From Persicaria tinctoria (taxonomy: Eukaryota > Streptophyta > Magnoliopsida > Caryophyllales > Polygonaceae), in contig JBANSL010000009.1 in assembly GCA_037127255.1 (NCBI GenBank), forward strand, positions 1,608,001-1,672,000: 64,000 bases of DNA, in the 5' to 3' direction. The stretch's first letter is position 1; the number at the start of each line of letters is the position of its first letter. Positions 35,022-46,143 of the stretch are shown in pieces. The position numbers and the translations under genes are program-made. Below the pieces are notes generated by a model, which was given only the letters and a program-made list of their open reading frames with translations, searched no databases and was not told the origin of the DNA.

Positions 35022-35023
35022 AT
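34703..35023. other. Spacer with GA/TG microsatellite
   Basis: No gene. A (GA)n run at 34953-34990 is followed by (TG)n to about 35003 and (GA)n again to about 35021. A small hairpin GTCCCG...CGGGAC lies at about 34770-34800, before CACTAG and a T run. Confidence 0.75.
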
Positions 35024-36965
35024 GGGTAACTTGTGCACACCCCTTAGGGTGTACTTTGTGCACAAGTGTGAACCGTTGATCGGAAGGTAATGGATGGATG
35101 AGATTAAAAGGAAATTTTTTATTTTTCTTAATTAAAAGCAAGTGGGCCCCGTGTAAAATTGACGAAAACCGGATCTAATCTCCTTATGTAGGCGCGTGTC
35201 ATGTGTGAAAGAAACCCTAAATTCCCATTTAATTTCCTCTTCGTTTGAGCGGTCGGATCTAATCTCCTTATGGGGCTTCTTCAATCGGCGGAACTGTGGA
35301 GCCGGTACTGTGGAGGCGGAGGCGAAGGCGGTACTGTGGAGCTGGCGATCCAAATCAGCGGAGGCGGTACTGTGGAGCCGGCATTGTGGAGGCGGAGGCG
35401 GTACTGTGGAGGCGGAGGCGGTACTGTGGAGCTATGGAGTCGGCGATCCAAATCAGCCTCCAATGGATGGGAAGCAAGTTCGAATCGTGGTCGATGAAGG
35501 GGGTGGTGGCTTCGTCCCCTATTCTGATTTTGCGATGAGCCCTCCGGTAAAGTCGACGGCGACCTAGGCGAGACGGAGTCGAGGAGGCGAATTGAACGGA
35601 GGATTGCGCCGTCTTTGGCGGTAAACGGAACCACTGGTTCTCTTCCTCCCCTCTCGCTTCGATCTGGGTGGCGCAAGGGTCAACTCCTCCTCCCCTCTCG
35701 CTCAGATCCGGGTGGTGCAAACTAGGGTCGGCTCCTCCTCCCCTCTAGCTCAAATCCGGGCGGTATGATCGGCTTTCCGGGATAGGGCTGGTGATCGGGC
35801 TTCTTCAATGGATGGCGGCAGATAGTCGTGAAGCGGCGAGGATGCAGCGATGGCCGTGAAGGAGTCCGGTCGGCCTCTCATCTCCTCCATTAAATCCTTG
35901 ATGTAAACCCCCAATGTTTTTTGGCGGTGGAACCAAGTTCGTTCTCTCTCTCTGAAGCGAAAGATCCAAACTCCGGTTGAAGTCGAAGTGGAAGACGAAG
36001 GCCAAGCGAGATAACGAAGGCGGGTTTGCTGCGAAGAAATCCGTTTCCGTCAGGCTATGTGGCTAGGCGGCGAGATTACAGTTCTAAAAGGTATGATTGA
36101 GATTCGTGAGAAGAAGGGCTTGATCCGAACTCGAATTCCACTGCCTTACATGAGTTTGTTAAGATTAAATATTTTTTTGATGTTTCTAAGACGACTATTT
36201 AGTGGAATACCGAGATTATTCGGTAAATCTTTAAAGATTATTCATTATAATTGTTATTTTTTTTTATAGAGAAGTCTGAGATAGTTAATTTTATTCGTTA
36301 CACCTAACATTATTCGGTGGGATACATGCATATTCAATCAATTTTTAATGATTATTCGTTTATAAAAGACATTTTTTTATTGCAACACATGAATTATGAG
36401 ATTATTCGGTGAAATATGAAACATTATTCGGTGAAATGTTCATTATTCGTATAAATCGTAAGTATTGTTTATGGATTTGGTGTTTTTTTTTTAATCAGAA
36501 ATTGATACTAAAAAACAAACCAAAATATTATTCAGTAGTATTTGACAAATTATTTAGTGAAATTGAAAAATTTTGATCTGGACGGGATGAAAAAAATAAT
36601 ATAAAATTATTCGATAATATGTAAAATATTATTCGGTTGAATTGAAACATTTTTAAAAACGACGCAAATCAGGTACCAAAAACAGTAAAATATCCATGGT
36701 TTAGATACCAAAAAAAAATATGGGACCCACCTTAACCTTATTTTGTATATCCGCTTTTTTTAACGGACAAAAATCCCTCCCACACAAATGCGTGCATCAC
36801 ACACAAGTCAAGGAGAGTAGGCTTGATTTCACGTGGGCTCCACCATTTTCTAATTAAAAAAAAAAGAAAAATCCATATTAATCTACACCATTCATTTCCC
36901 CATCAATCAAGGGCCAAGATTTGTGCACAAGATATATCCTAAGTGGTGTGCACTCTGGAACCACT

Positions 36966-36968
<3 letters not shown>
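35024..36968. mobile_element. TIR element without transposase, about 1.9 kb, with GC-rich cargo
   Basis: The ends form an imperfect inverted repeat of roughly 120 bp. The left end has TTGTGCACACC, CCTTAGG, TTTGTGCACAA, then a GTTGATCGG and TGGATGGATGAG-like stretch. The right end read in reverse has GAGTGCACACCACTTAGG, CTTGTGCACAA and TTGATTGATGGGG. Both ends abut microsatellites (GA and TA), so a target duplication cannot be recognised. Inside are a G-rich minisatellite (about 35285-35440), further GC-rich sequence to about 36060 and an AT-rich part with a repeated ATTATTCGGTGAAAT motif. No transposase frame. A Mutator-like (Pack-MULE-like) identity is possible but not shown. Confidence 0.6.
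35285..35440. repeat. G-rich minisatellite GGCGGTACTGTGGA
   Basis: The word GGTACTGTGGA, or a one-base variant, followed by GGCGGAGGC or GCC/GCTGGC recurs about seven times in 155 bp, interleaved with 'gcgatccaaatcagc' (about 35345 and 35441). It keeps several frames open on both strands (up to 131 codons), but these are composition artefacts. Confidence 0.8.
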
Positions 36969-37009
<41 letters not shown>

Positions 37010-38519
37010 CTCAAAATAATACGAAGTATCAACCTTTAACCGAAAATAATACGAACTTTAAATTTCACTAACCCATGTACAAACTATGCCAATATTAACC
37101 GAAAATAACATGACTTCAATTTCCGATCTCCGGAAATATTTTTGGGGTCAAAATAAAATAAACAAGAAAGTTATGAGGGAATTGTAAATTACATTACAAA
37201 CACTAACACAGTGAGAGGCATGAAGCCATGAACCGACTTCTTCTTCTTCCTCACTACAGTGGTCGGTCACCGGCAACAATAAGTACACAGTGAAGATGTC
37301 GTCGACCAAACAACAATTGTTGGCAGCAGATTCAATATGGGGGGGGGGGGGGGGGGCGAATCCGGTGGCGACGAGAATCAACTATGTCCCCTTCCTCGGA
37401 CGTGGTCTACGCAAGCAATGAGACGTCTCCTATGGCTGTTTTGCCAATTCAACTCCAAATCACATGTACTCAACACCGAAATGTTCGGAAATTCAATTTC
37501 TAGTGTGATGGAATCTCTATTGATTGATTTCAATTCCAATTTACCCCAAATTTCATCAAATTTCGAAACCCTAAAAAATTACCTTTGTCGAATTGGGATG
37601 AAAATCAACGTTCTTATCGTAAACTGAGAACACAATGAGCTTCCTAAAATCAAAAGGAAGATAAAAACATATTCAATTTGATGTTTCATATTCTTTTTCA
37701 CCACAACCTTATGCGTCGTTGGCGACCCTAGTGGCCATTAGAGCCATCGGTTATCGTCGTATCTCCGGTCACCGGACTCCTCGCCACCCTTCTGTTGCCA
37801 GCAATACAGAGTATGTATGTATATACAAAGTGTACAGTATGTATACATAATTCTTGCCTTCGGCAAAATAAACTCCACTCTTAAGATTAGGGGTGAATCA
37901 TGTACGTAATTGTCAATTTTACACTTGAAAACTGAAATGGTCAACGTATAGAATAGAAGTGGTTTTATTGGCAGGTAGCATGAGACGAAAATGATTAGTC
38001 AATGTAAAAAAGGAGCATTCAATTAGAGACATTCGACCTCTTCATGCCTACTTTCTGCCAAACCATGGATACAAATTTTAAAAAGCATAACCCCATTTGT
38101 GTGTTGTAACTAATCATTCATCGTGGAGTTTGGAAGAAGAAGAAGATTATCAGGGTCTACCTTCTACGAGAGGCCGGTGTTCATATCATCATTACTTGTA
38201 CTTTTAATTGGTCAACATATTTGAAGATAAAAAAAACAATTAGAGACCAAAATTTGTCAATAATTGCTGATGAATTACTGCATTTCATAGTCATGAATCA
38301 TGACTGTGGCTACTTAAAATCTGAAATTTATTGTAACCCTTTGTAAACCATAATCCTATGGGTGAAAAGCCCTGTAAAATTCGCAGGCCCTCACCGGTAA
38401 AATCATCCATGTCCAAGTTTGGTGTCTTAATATTTTTTTTTTCTTAAAAAAAAACTAAATTTGAGTGTCTAATATCATAAAAATATTTGTAGCAGCGTAA
38501 AATTTCATCAAAAATAAAG
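36969..38519. other. Spacer with (TA)n and an 18-G tract
   Basis: (TA)n at 36969-37010 and an uninterrupted run of 18 G at 37339-37356, probably G-quadruplex-forming and a likely assembly weak point. The short frames at 37148-37381 (minus) and 37337-37627 (plus) start in or next to this tract and resemble nothing known. No gene is supported. Confidence 0.6.
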
Positions 38520-39223
38520 GATACTGTTATTCGGACAGTTAAAATCTCGTCTTTCGCATGGTGCCGAATCCGAATTCTGAAGTCGGCAAGCTGGCCACCG
38601 ACACCGAACTACGGAGTCGGCAAATCTGAATTGTTTGGGAGATGCGATGCTGAATTGTTTGGGAGTGCCGGACCCGAATGGGCCGAAAAGCCCAGTGTTT
38701 TGTAAAGCCCATAGACTTTTAAAACCCTAAACAAACTTAATGATGAAAATTGCAGGTCTAGTCTTCCACGCTTCGTCTTCCTCCTTGCACAATTACGCTC
38801 AGATCTTAGTCTCTCAAATCCATTTTAGTTTTCAATTTGATATGTTTTCCAACACCTGCTAGCCCTGCAGCAAGTCCGTTTTTGCTTCCTATCCTTGTCT
38901 CCAATCTCTGTTTTTTTTTTTGCAAACCTTCCACTTTGCTAATTTTAATCCTCAAATTCAAGCTGCAAATTCTCTTCAACTCCAAATCTGCACTCCACAA
39001 TTTGATTCTAAGCCTAATTCAAGCTGCTAATTCTCTCTCTACTTTAATTCTCGATCTCGCTAATTCAAGTTGATCATTATTCATTCTACCTGGCAATTGT
39101 ACTGATTAAATCTTTGTGTTTACCGACTCATGAAGCCGAGGTCGGCATACCGCTTACCGAATCCGGAAGTCGAGTTCTGCACCGTGCGGATGGCGAGATC
39201 TGACCATGCTAATAGCGAATCCG
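38520..39223. mobile_element. Non-autonomous TIR element (704 bp), Mutator-like by target duplication
   Basis: The ends are inverted repeats of roughly 100 bp. Left: GATACTGTTATTCGG, AATCTCG, CGCATGGTGC, AAGCTGG, GAGTCGGCAAA. Right, reversed: CGGATTCGCTATTAG, ATCTCG, CGCACGGTGC, AAGCGG, GAGTCGGTAAA. The element is flanked by the 9-bp direct repeat AAAATAAAG (38511-38519 and 39224-39232), the length typical of Mutator-like elements. The interior is pyrimidine-rich with no transposase. The exact ends could shift by one base because of a shared G. Confidence 0.72.
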
Positions 39224-39884
39224 AAAATAAAGAAACTCACCATCGTATTGCTATTGTACACATATTTACATAATTAAATATTGTCTTTTTAATTAAACTA
39301 TCCAAGGCCAATCATTATGACATGGTTGATTATGCTGGATTTGATGTGATTAATAGAACTATCGAAAATTATTTGGATGATTCAATTCATACAATCATAC
39401 AAATAGGACAGGAGAACAAACAAGAAAATAAAGTTGTCATATTCATCTATAAAGATTAGTCAGCTGCATTAATTCCACATTGTGAATACATCCAAGTCCA
39501 ACTATCCACCAACCATAATTCCAAAGACAATCATCACAATTCACACACACAACCAAACTCACCCACCCACCCACCCACCCACCCATCAGGAACTAAAACA
39601 CACCAATGAATTAATAACCACAAAACATGCTCACTTCAGAGAGGGCTAAACAATTAACACAATCGATCTGCACCAAAAGCTTCATTTTTGCAGCTGAAAT
39701 CTCAATTGAAGCACTATTACTATATATATAAAACAGATATTGTAATAATATTTGGTTATATGATATGGACAGCTCCAAAAACCGTATACCATAAACGTGC
39801 AAGAGCCTCATTGTAGTAAAACTGACATTGTCGAACTCCTAGTATACAAGTATAGACACACAAGGCGAATTGATCAATTGTTGG
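39224..39884. other. Region downstream of the NPH3 gene
   Basis: Contains an (ACCC)n microsatellite (about 39561-39585) and presumably the 3' untranslated region of the minus-strand NPH3 gene. I see no further ORF and no clear polyadenylation signal. Confidence 0.6.
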
Positions 39885-42800
39885 TTACGAGTTGTTTCGA
39901 CTGTGTGCGTGGCTGGTGGCATTCCTTCCCCTCCTGCCTTGGACGACATTTGATTGATGTGAGTCGCACACTTGGGTCTTGAGCTTGCACCCGAACTTCT
40001 TCCTGAGCGAACTCTTCTGCTTACCCCCTGGTGGGTCACTTCTCTTGTCAATCTTCTCGATCACCTTCTTCATAGCCGAGCAGGTTCGCTCCAGCTCGTG
40101 CACCCGCGTCTTCATGCTGTCCATGTCAAGACGCAGGACCTGGTTCTCCCTCACAGTAGCCTGCCATGTGGTGCTGTCCACTTGAGCAACAGCCGCTGCT
40201 GGCAGCTGTGGGGTTGCTCCGCCTCTTAGAACATCTTCTTCGTTGTGTTGGTCTCCATGGACAGATTGGCGGCCTATCGGAGCTCCTTCTTCTGCCAGTA
40301 GGGTGCCAGCGATGGCATGGCGGAGATGGAGCTGCTCGAAAAAGAGAACCTGAACCACTGCACGCAGTGGAAGCCGCTCGTTCTGAGCAGCGTGCGTGCA
40401 TGCCTCCAATGTGAGCTTCTGGCAGTCCATTACCCTGCAAATCCTCTCCCTCTCCGACTCTGAAACCTGAGGATGCGCCTATAGAGCAAATACAGGGATT
40501 GATCTAACATTCATTAAGTGCTTGGTATCGATATCAGGATATGGGTATCAAATCAGGTATGGGTATCAGATATCGATATCAGGATATGGGTATCAAATCT
40601 GATATCCGATATCTAATATCTTTGTTTGGTATGAGATGATATCAAAGTAAGTAGGGCTCAAGAGCTCACAACTTCAGCACAACTAAATCTGAAATTTCAC
40701 TCAAACATCCAAAAATTCAGCACAAGTAAATCTCATATCTGAACAGAACCGATAAATCTAATATCTGAACAGAAGGCTCACAAGTAAATCTGAAATTTCA
40801 CTCATACATCCAACAGTTCAACCCTCGACCTCTGTCAGATTCGCTCAGAAGTTCAACACTTAAACCCTCAAATTTGTCGACATAAATCTGAAACAAAAAA
40901 ATTACAAAATCTGAAACAATGGAAACCACACATACAAACCTTGTCAGATTCGCTCAAAATTTGAGAGTGCAGCAGTGGAAGGGGAGGGGGAGAGGCGAAC
41001 TGGAGAGGTGGAGGTGGTCGAGGTCGAGAGAGGAACAAAAAAGGAGGCAAACCGGAGATGTGGTGAGGGCGTAAGGCGAGTGAACAACGACGAACATGGA
41101 GGCGAAGAAGAAGATCGGAACAAAAAAAGAACCAGTTTGATATCCCAATTTTTTGGGTATATCAAATTGGAGAGATTTACAAAGAGAGGGGTATATGGGG
41201 ATATCAATTTGATATCCATATACCTGGATACCAAACAAGGATATGGATATCACCGATATCCATACCCATATCCCATATCAAGATATGGATACCAAACGGG
41301 GGCTAAAGTGCCTTTTTGAGGATTTCAATTACAACAATTCAATATAGCAAATTAAGAGTTAAGGCTCAACCGCAATTATTTACCTTGAGATACACATCCA
41401 CTGCTCTATAGAGGCCATCGTCGAACAGTCTAGCTTGATCAGGCAGAGACAATGCCAAGCTGCAGAACTTGTCCGGCTTCAAATTGGCATCCGACGCAAT
41501 CTCAGATAAGTATCCATCAATCAATTTTCCGATAAGCATTATCGATGGAGATCTTATACCAACGGCCTCCAAATTGTCTACCAATCGATCCGCAGATGAT
41601 CTAATGTCCAAGAAGTATCCAAGGATCCTCTCAACACAGTCAACGTCATACAAGGTCTCGTTCAGATACGAGTAGCTCGGAATCAAGAGGTCATCCAAGG
41701 TGGCCTGCTCCAATTGAGCACCGATCTTCCTCTCCAGAGTGCGCTTACAATGCTCAGACGCGCTCAGGATGTTGGCTGTTCGGAGCAGCCCGAAGAGTGT
41801 CCTTGTCGCTCGGGATGAAGTCGAGCAATTCTCTGTCGACAAGTTAGCCACAATCGATTCGAGGAGCTCTCTCTGGTCTTCCTCCGAAGCATTGCCGATG
41901 GAACCTGACTTCCTGCTTGAGCGGCTGATTCCTGGAAAGCACCTCTTCGCAAAGTGGAGGAGACAGTTCTCGATGACATCAGGACTCACGTCCCGAGCTT
42001 TCATGGCTTCCAATATGCGGTGGAAGATATTGTAGCAGAGCGCCGAGAGATCTTCGAACCACGGCTCGGTTACACCTGCATTTGATCTCGGAGGGGTCTT
42101 CGGTTTCTTCCCTTTTGAATCTCTGTGGTCCGCAATCATGAGCGGCCGATTTTTATCTCCGGCGCGTGCCGATTCATTCACCGGCCAACCGAACAGCGAG
42201 GGTTCCACAAGGGCGGCCTTAGCGGAGATGGCATCAATACACCGCTGGACGATCCCTAAATCTTCCGCCATAGGCATCAAATCCTCGCAGTTCTTGAGCT
42301 CGCTGATTGAATCCTTGAGGCTACGGAAAACGGATTGGGAGAGAAATGTTTCGGTGCGCGAGATAAGGTTGTCCTCGGAGTACTCCTCGGTCATCTCAAG
42401 CACCTCGCCGGCGCATCGGAGGGCGGGGACGTTGGCGGCGGAAAGGTCGATCTTAACGCCGTAGCAAAACTTCACGGCCACCTCGAACGCCTCCGATCCG
42501 CCAGGGAACTCCGGCAGCGTAATGTAGCAGCTGCTCAACCCAAATTCAGACTCGGCGTCGGTTTCTCCACCGCCGTCATCATCTGCCGACTCAACCTCGT
42601 CTTCTTCTTTTTGTTTACGTTTTTCAGATGCTAGAGTGGCGGCGGCGTCTTGGCCTCTAGCTAGAAATGCAGATTTCGTTGTCGCCACTTGCTCTGATAT
42701 CAGATCGTGTAGCTTTTTGCTCTTCGACATCAAGGGAAACTGCAATTAAGTTATCAAACAGATGAAAATTCGACGGAGTTGAACAATAATGCACCAAGAA

Positions 42801-43077
42801 CGGGAGAGGGAGTAATAATTAATAAATTGTGACCTTGTGGAGATGAAAGGTCATGTCATCGACTTCGACGACGATGTCACTAGGTAATCCGGTAGTGCAA
42901 AACCTGCAATCAGATGGAGGCGAACACAGAATAGAAACCAGATGCGTCAATTTGTGGAGCAAACAACGGAATTGATTGATCGAAACACCAACAAATGGAA
43001 AAATCAGTCAAGGCGGAACAGTGGGGGAAAACTAACAACCATGCTTGGCCTTTGGAGCTCGACTTTTCAGCTGCCAT
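39885..43077 (-). CDS. BTB/POZ-NPH3 domain protein, At5g66560-like; four exons, 685 residues
   Basis: Plant-specific NPH3/RPT2-family protein. Members act as substrate adaptors for CUL3 ubiquitin ligases or as plasma-membrane signalling scaffolds, for example with phototropins; the role of this subgroup is not established. Exons on the minus strand: 43077-43040, 42903-42834, 42739-41384, 40478-39885. All three introns have GT/AG ends and the frame stays open (38+70+1356+594 nt). The ATG at 43077 gives [19 protein letters not shown], the expected N-terminus. BTB domain about residues 20-150 ([20 protein letters not shown]; ends near [11 protein letters not shown]) with an acidic insertion. NPH3 domain about 260-550 ([40 protein letters not shown] spanning intron 3, [18 protein letters not shown]). 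C-terminal coiled coil about 590-640 and a [15 protein letters not shown] tail. The At5g66560 resemblance is from memory and should be checked by search. The gene appears intact. Confidence 0.93.
40522..41303. mobile_element. hAT-like non-autonomous element in intron 3 of the NPH3 gene (782 bp)
   Basis: The intron (40479-41383) is mostly one inverted-repeat element rich in GATATC words. Right end reversed: GCCCCCGTTTGGTATCCATA; left end: TTGGTATCGATATCAGGATA. Both TIRs repeat GGTATC/GATATC units and TTTGTTTGGTAT over about 100 bp. The flanks TTAAGTGC (40514-40521) and TAAAGTGC (41304-41311) match at 7 of 8 bases, the 8-bp length typical of hAT elements. The left end appears to lack the outermost GCCCCCGT. 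No transposase is present and the splice sites are untouched. Confidence 0.65.
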
Positions 43078-43232
43078 TTGTGTGCCCTCAGTCGTAGGTT
43101 ATGAAACAGATCTACAAGAATCATCAAAACTTGAAGCTTCGGCGTTAATGGCGGTCTGGAGTTGGGTACTTGGTAGTGTTGAAATAGGAGAGAAGGGGGA
43201 TAAGGGCAAACCGGATTTTCTACATCACACCC
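43078..43232 (-). promoter_or_regulatory. Short upstream region of the NPH3 gene
   Basis: Only about 155 bp separate the ATG (43077) from the first MITE (43233). It must contain the 5' untranslated region and perhaps the core promoter. I do not see a convincing TATA box in it, so promoter elements may lie within or beyond the MITE nest. Confidence 0.4.
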
Positions 43233-43593
43233 GAGTCCGGATCTCTGCACCCCACGGTAAGACCTTCGGTGCAACACTAAATTATTTCGGGTATAATTTT
43301 ACTTTAAAAAAAATTTAAAAAAATATATTTACATTTCAAATACTTGTATTCACATATTTATAAACTTTTATTGGAAAAAAATCATTTCAAAAAATTTAGA
43401 AAATTAAAAGACCAATTATATTAGAAAATACATTTTATATTTTTTTAAAACATGATTTTTTCAAATAAAAGTTTGTAAATATGTGAATACAAGTATTTGA
43501 AATCTAAATATATTTTTTTAAAGTAAAATTATACCCGAAATAATTTAGTGTTGCACCGAAGGTCTTACCGTGGGGTGCAGGAGATCCGGACTC
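43233..43593. mobile_element. Foldback MITE (361 bp), perfect 9-bp target duplication
   Basis: An almost complete inverted palindrome: GAGTCCGGATCTCTGCACCC at the left and GGGTGCAGGAGATCCGGACTC at the right are the ends of arms of roughly 160 bp, both containing CGGTAAGACCTTCGGTGCAA and TAAATTATTTCGGGTATAA. Flanked by perfect ATCACACCC (43224-43232 and 43594-43602). The 9-bp duplication and long foldback arms fit a Mutator-derived MITE. No coding capacity. Confidence 0.9.
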
Positions 43594-43602
43594 ATCACAC
43601 CC

Positions 43603-45255
43603 TACATCCCTCCCTACTCCACTATTTTGTTATACGGAGTAATATTTTATGTGTTTAATCTAAAAAAATTTTAAAAATTATATTTATATCCTAATATGTA
43701 TTTTTATATGTTTATAAAATTTTATTTTGAAAAATCATGTTTTAAATTTGGCAAAAATGCATAAAACTACCCAGTATTTATTGTTGTTTGCAAATAATCA
43801 CCCTTTATTAAAAAATTGTCAAATAATCACCCACTATTAATTATTGTTTGCAAATAACCACCTCTTATTCAAAAATTGTTAAATAAACACCCATTAAATA
43901 TAGTTTGTTTGCAACTAACCACCCATACCCCTTTTGTTGTTAAACCTCACTTAATTTAATATGAAAAGACAATTATACCCCTATTCTTTAATGTTTCATT
44001 TTTAGTAAAAAGACAATTATACTTCTCTTTATTGCTTGATTTTTAGGTATTACAATTAGACTTGTCAAATGGGTCATTCGGGTCGGGTCACTTCGGGTCC
44101 AGGGTAAAACGGGTTTCGGGTACATCCAGGTTGTCTCGAACACGGGTTTGACCGAGTTTCGGGTCATTTTGGGTCGATTTTGGGTTTGTCAATTTTTTCT
44201 TTTTTAAATTAAAAAAATCATGATTTGATAATTTTGGATAATTTTAAAATTCTACAATGAAAGACGTTGTTCATAAATTCTAGTGTTTGTAATTGTATAC
44301 TATATCTGATCTAAAATATTTTATTTTTATTATTTCTCGTAATTTTTAATAAAATGTAATAATATATAAATATCAAAATTTTAAATATTTTTTTTTTAAA
44401 ATTTATATTTTATGTATATTATTACATCTTATTAAAAACATTTGATTTTTTATTATTTCACGTAATTTTTAATAAAATGTAATAATATATAAAATATCAA
44501 AATTTGAAATATTTAAAAATAATAATTTCATGTAATGAGTAATAAGCATAGAATTATTTTAATATTTTTTAGAACTTTTATCTTCTTAAAAAAAATGTGT
44601 TGAAAAATAAAAAATCAAATACTATCGATCGGACGGAGTATTACACAATACAAATAAATATAAAAATTGCTTTGAAAATGAAAGATCAAGTGATTGTAAT
44701 TATAAAATGTAATAAATTGGAATCTCCATAAAAAATTAATCATATATAATTATAAATCAACCGGGTCAATCGGGTCACCAGGTCGAAACCCATATTACTT
44801 GGAAAATTTCCGGATTTTCAGGTATAATTGTCTTTTCATATTAAATTAAGTGAGGTTTAACAAGAAAAGGGGTATGTGTGGTTAGATGCAAACAAACTAT
44901 ATTTAATGGGTGGTTATTTAACAATTTTTTAATAAAGGGTGGTTATTTGCAAACAATAATGAATAGTGAGTGGTTATTTGACAATTTTTGAATAAAGGGT
45001 GGTTATTTGCAAACAACAATGAATAGTGGGTGGTTTTATGCATTTTTGCCTTTAAATTTTTTTAATAATTATATGTTGTAAATTATTGCCTTTTTAATTT
45101 TTAAAAATTGTAAAACATGATTTTTCAAAATAAAATTTTATAAATATATAAAAATAGATATTAGTAATATAAATATAAATTTTTAATTTTTTTAAAGATT
45201 AATTAAATGCTAAAATAATTTTGTGATATAGGGAGGGGAGTAGGAAATGTAGAGT
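43603..45255. mobile_element. Outer foldback MITE, interrupted by a second element
   Basis: The left arm (about 43603-43749) and right arm (about 45051-45255) are inverted copies: 'ttataaaattttattttgaa' and 'aaatcatgtttt' at the left, 'aaaacatgattt' and 'ttcaaaataaaattttataa' at the right, with CCCTCCCTACTCC / GGGAGGGGAGTAGG near the outer ends. The arms resemble those of the MITE at 43233-43593, so both belong to one family. Outer ends are uncertain: 'tctacatcacaccc' before 43233 may also belong to it, which would put the 361-bp MITE inside its left end. Confidence 0.65.
43750..45050. mobile_element. Long-TIR element (1301 bp) nested in the outer MITE, perfect 9-bp duplication
   Basis: Ends GGCAAAAATGCATAAAACTA and GGTGGTTTTATGCATTTTTG(CC) are inverted copies. 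The TIRs extend over about 230 bp and contain two or three internal repeats of a GGGTGGTTATTTGCAAACAA unit. Perfect flanking duplication TTTAAATTT (43741-43749 and 45051-45059). The middle carries CGGGTC-rich words and AT-rich DNA without an ORF. Mutator-like by duplication length. Confidence 0.88.
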
Positions 45256-46138
45256 AGAAGATCTCCACTTGGAAAAGGGATAGTAATATTAATATAGAAC
45301 GACATGGAAAATTTTTTGGGAGACTGATTGAAATTCGTGACTCACGTGCACAATAGACGTTTAAACTAATTCTCCGTATAAATTTCGACCAAATTTTTAC
45401 TTTAAAAAATAAAAAGTTCCAATTTGAAATTTACTAAAACACCCTTAAAATAGATCATTTTTCACAAAATTCCTTTGAAATTAAAATAGAGAAAATTTGG
45501 TGTTTTGTATCTTTTTTGAAAACTTTAATTAGGTAATTAGACCCTAAAAAAATAAAATTAGGCGCGTTGTACCCTTACAAAGATAAATTAGGCACATTAG
45601 ACCCCTTCTCCGTATGACCGTCTCTTTCACGTGGTTTTCATTCTATAGCCCTAATGCCTAAACCTTATCTCCGCCTCCGACGATTTCCCTCTCAACGGCG
45701 ACGACATCGACCACCATCACTTCTCCTCTTCTTCCCACCACGTCCACCAGCAATTCACTCTCCTCATAAGAGAAGAAGAGAGCGCAACGGTTTGAGTTTG
45801 ATGGGGATGACTCGAAGAGGTCGAAGAAGAAGAGAGGGGAACAAGTTGGAGCCGATGAGGAGGGAAAGAAATTGATGAATTTCAAACACGTATGGGTTGT
45901 GGCAGACCACATGCTCAAGCCAAGGAATTTATGGCGAAGACTTGGAGCAAGAATTTCAGGAGAGTTCCGAAAAACGTTAACCCCCATTCGAGTTCAATAA
46001 GGTAACATTCGATTCCCTGAGTTGGAATTAATGAAATTGCTTGTGCAAAAAATGTGAATTTTGATGGGTTGGAGAAACTATGATTGATTTTGTAATGAAT
46101 TTGATTTATATGGTGGGAAGTTGGGAACTCCTAGTCTA
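45256..46138. other. Spacer with a possible gene fragment
   Basis: AT-rich to about 45620, then more GC-rich sequence with an ATG-started frame (45654-45875) of Arg- and Pro-rich low-complexity residues. Bases 45878-46010 look exon-like by composition but match nothing I recognise. The segment continues after the LTR element at 50836 ('aagtgtttgaagaaatg'). I would not call a gene. Confidence 0.45.
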
Positions 46139-46143
46139 CACCA

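Noticed and set aside
35196..35720. Several overlapping ORFs on both strands, 75-131 codons
   Set aside because: All are produced by the GGCGGTACTGTGGA minisatellite and nearby GC-rich DNA.
41739..42634. Plus-strand ORFs of 98-108 codons across the NPH3 gene
   Set aside because: Antisense to NPH3 exon 3, which is supported by domain motifs and splice sites.
43750..45050. Repeated GGGTGGTTATTTGCAAACAA units considered as a CRISPR-like or satellite array
   Set aside because: The units are subrepeats within inverted terminal repeats of a transposon in a plant genome; no regular spacer structure.
45654..45875. 73-codon ORF as a small gene
   Set aside because: Arg/Pro-rich low complexity, competing ORF on the opposite strand (45658-45987), no homologous motif recognised.
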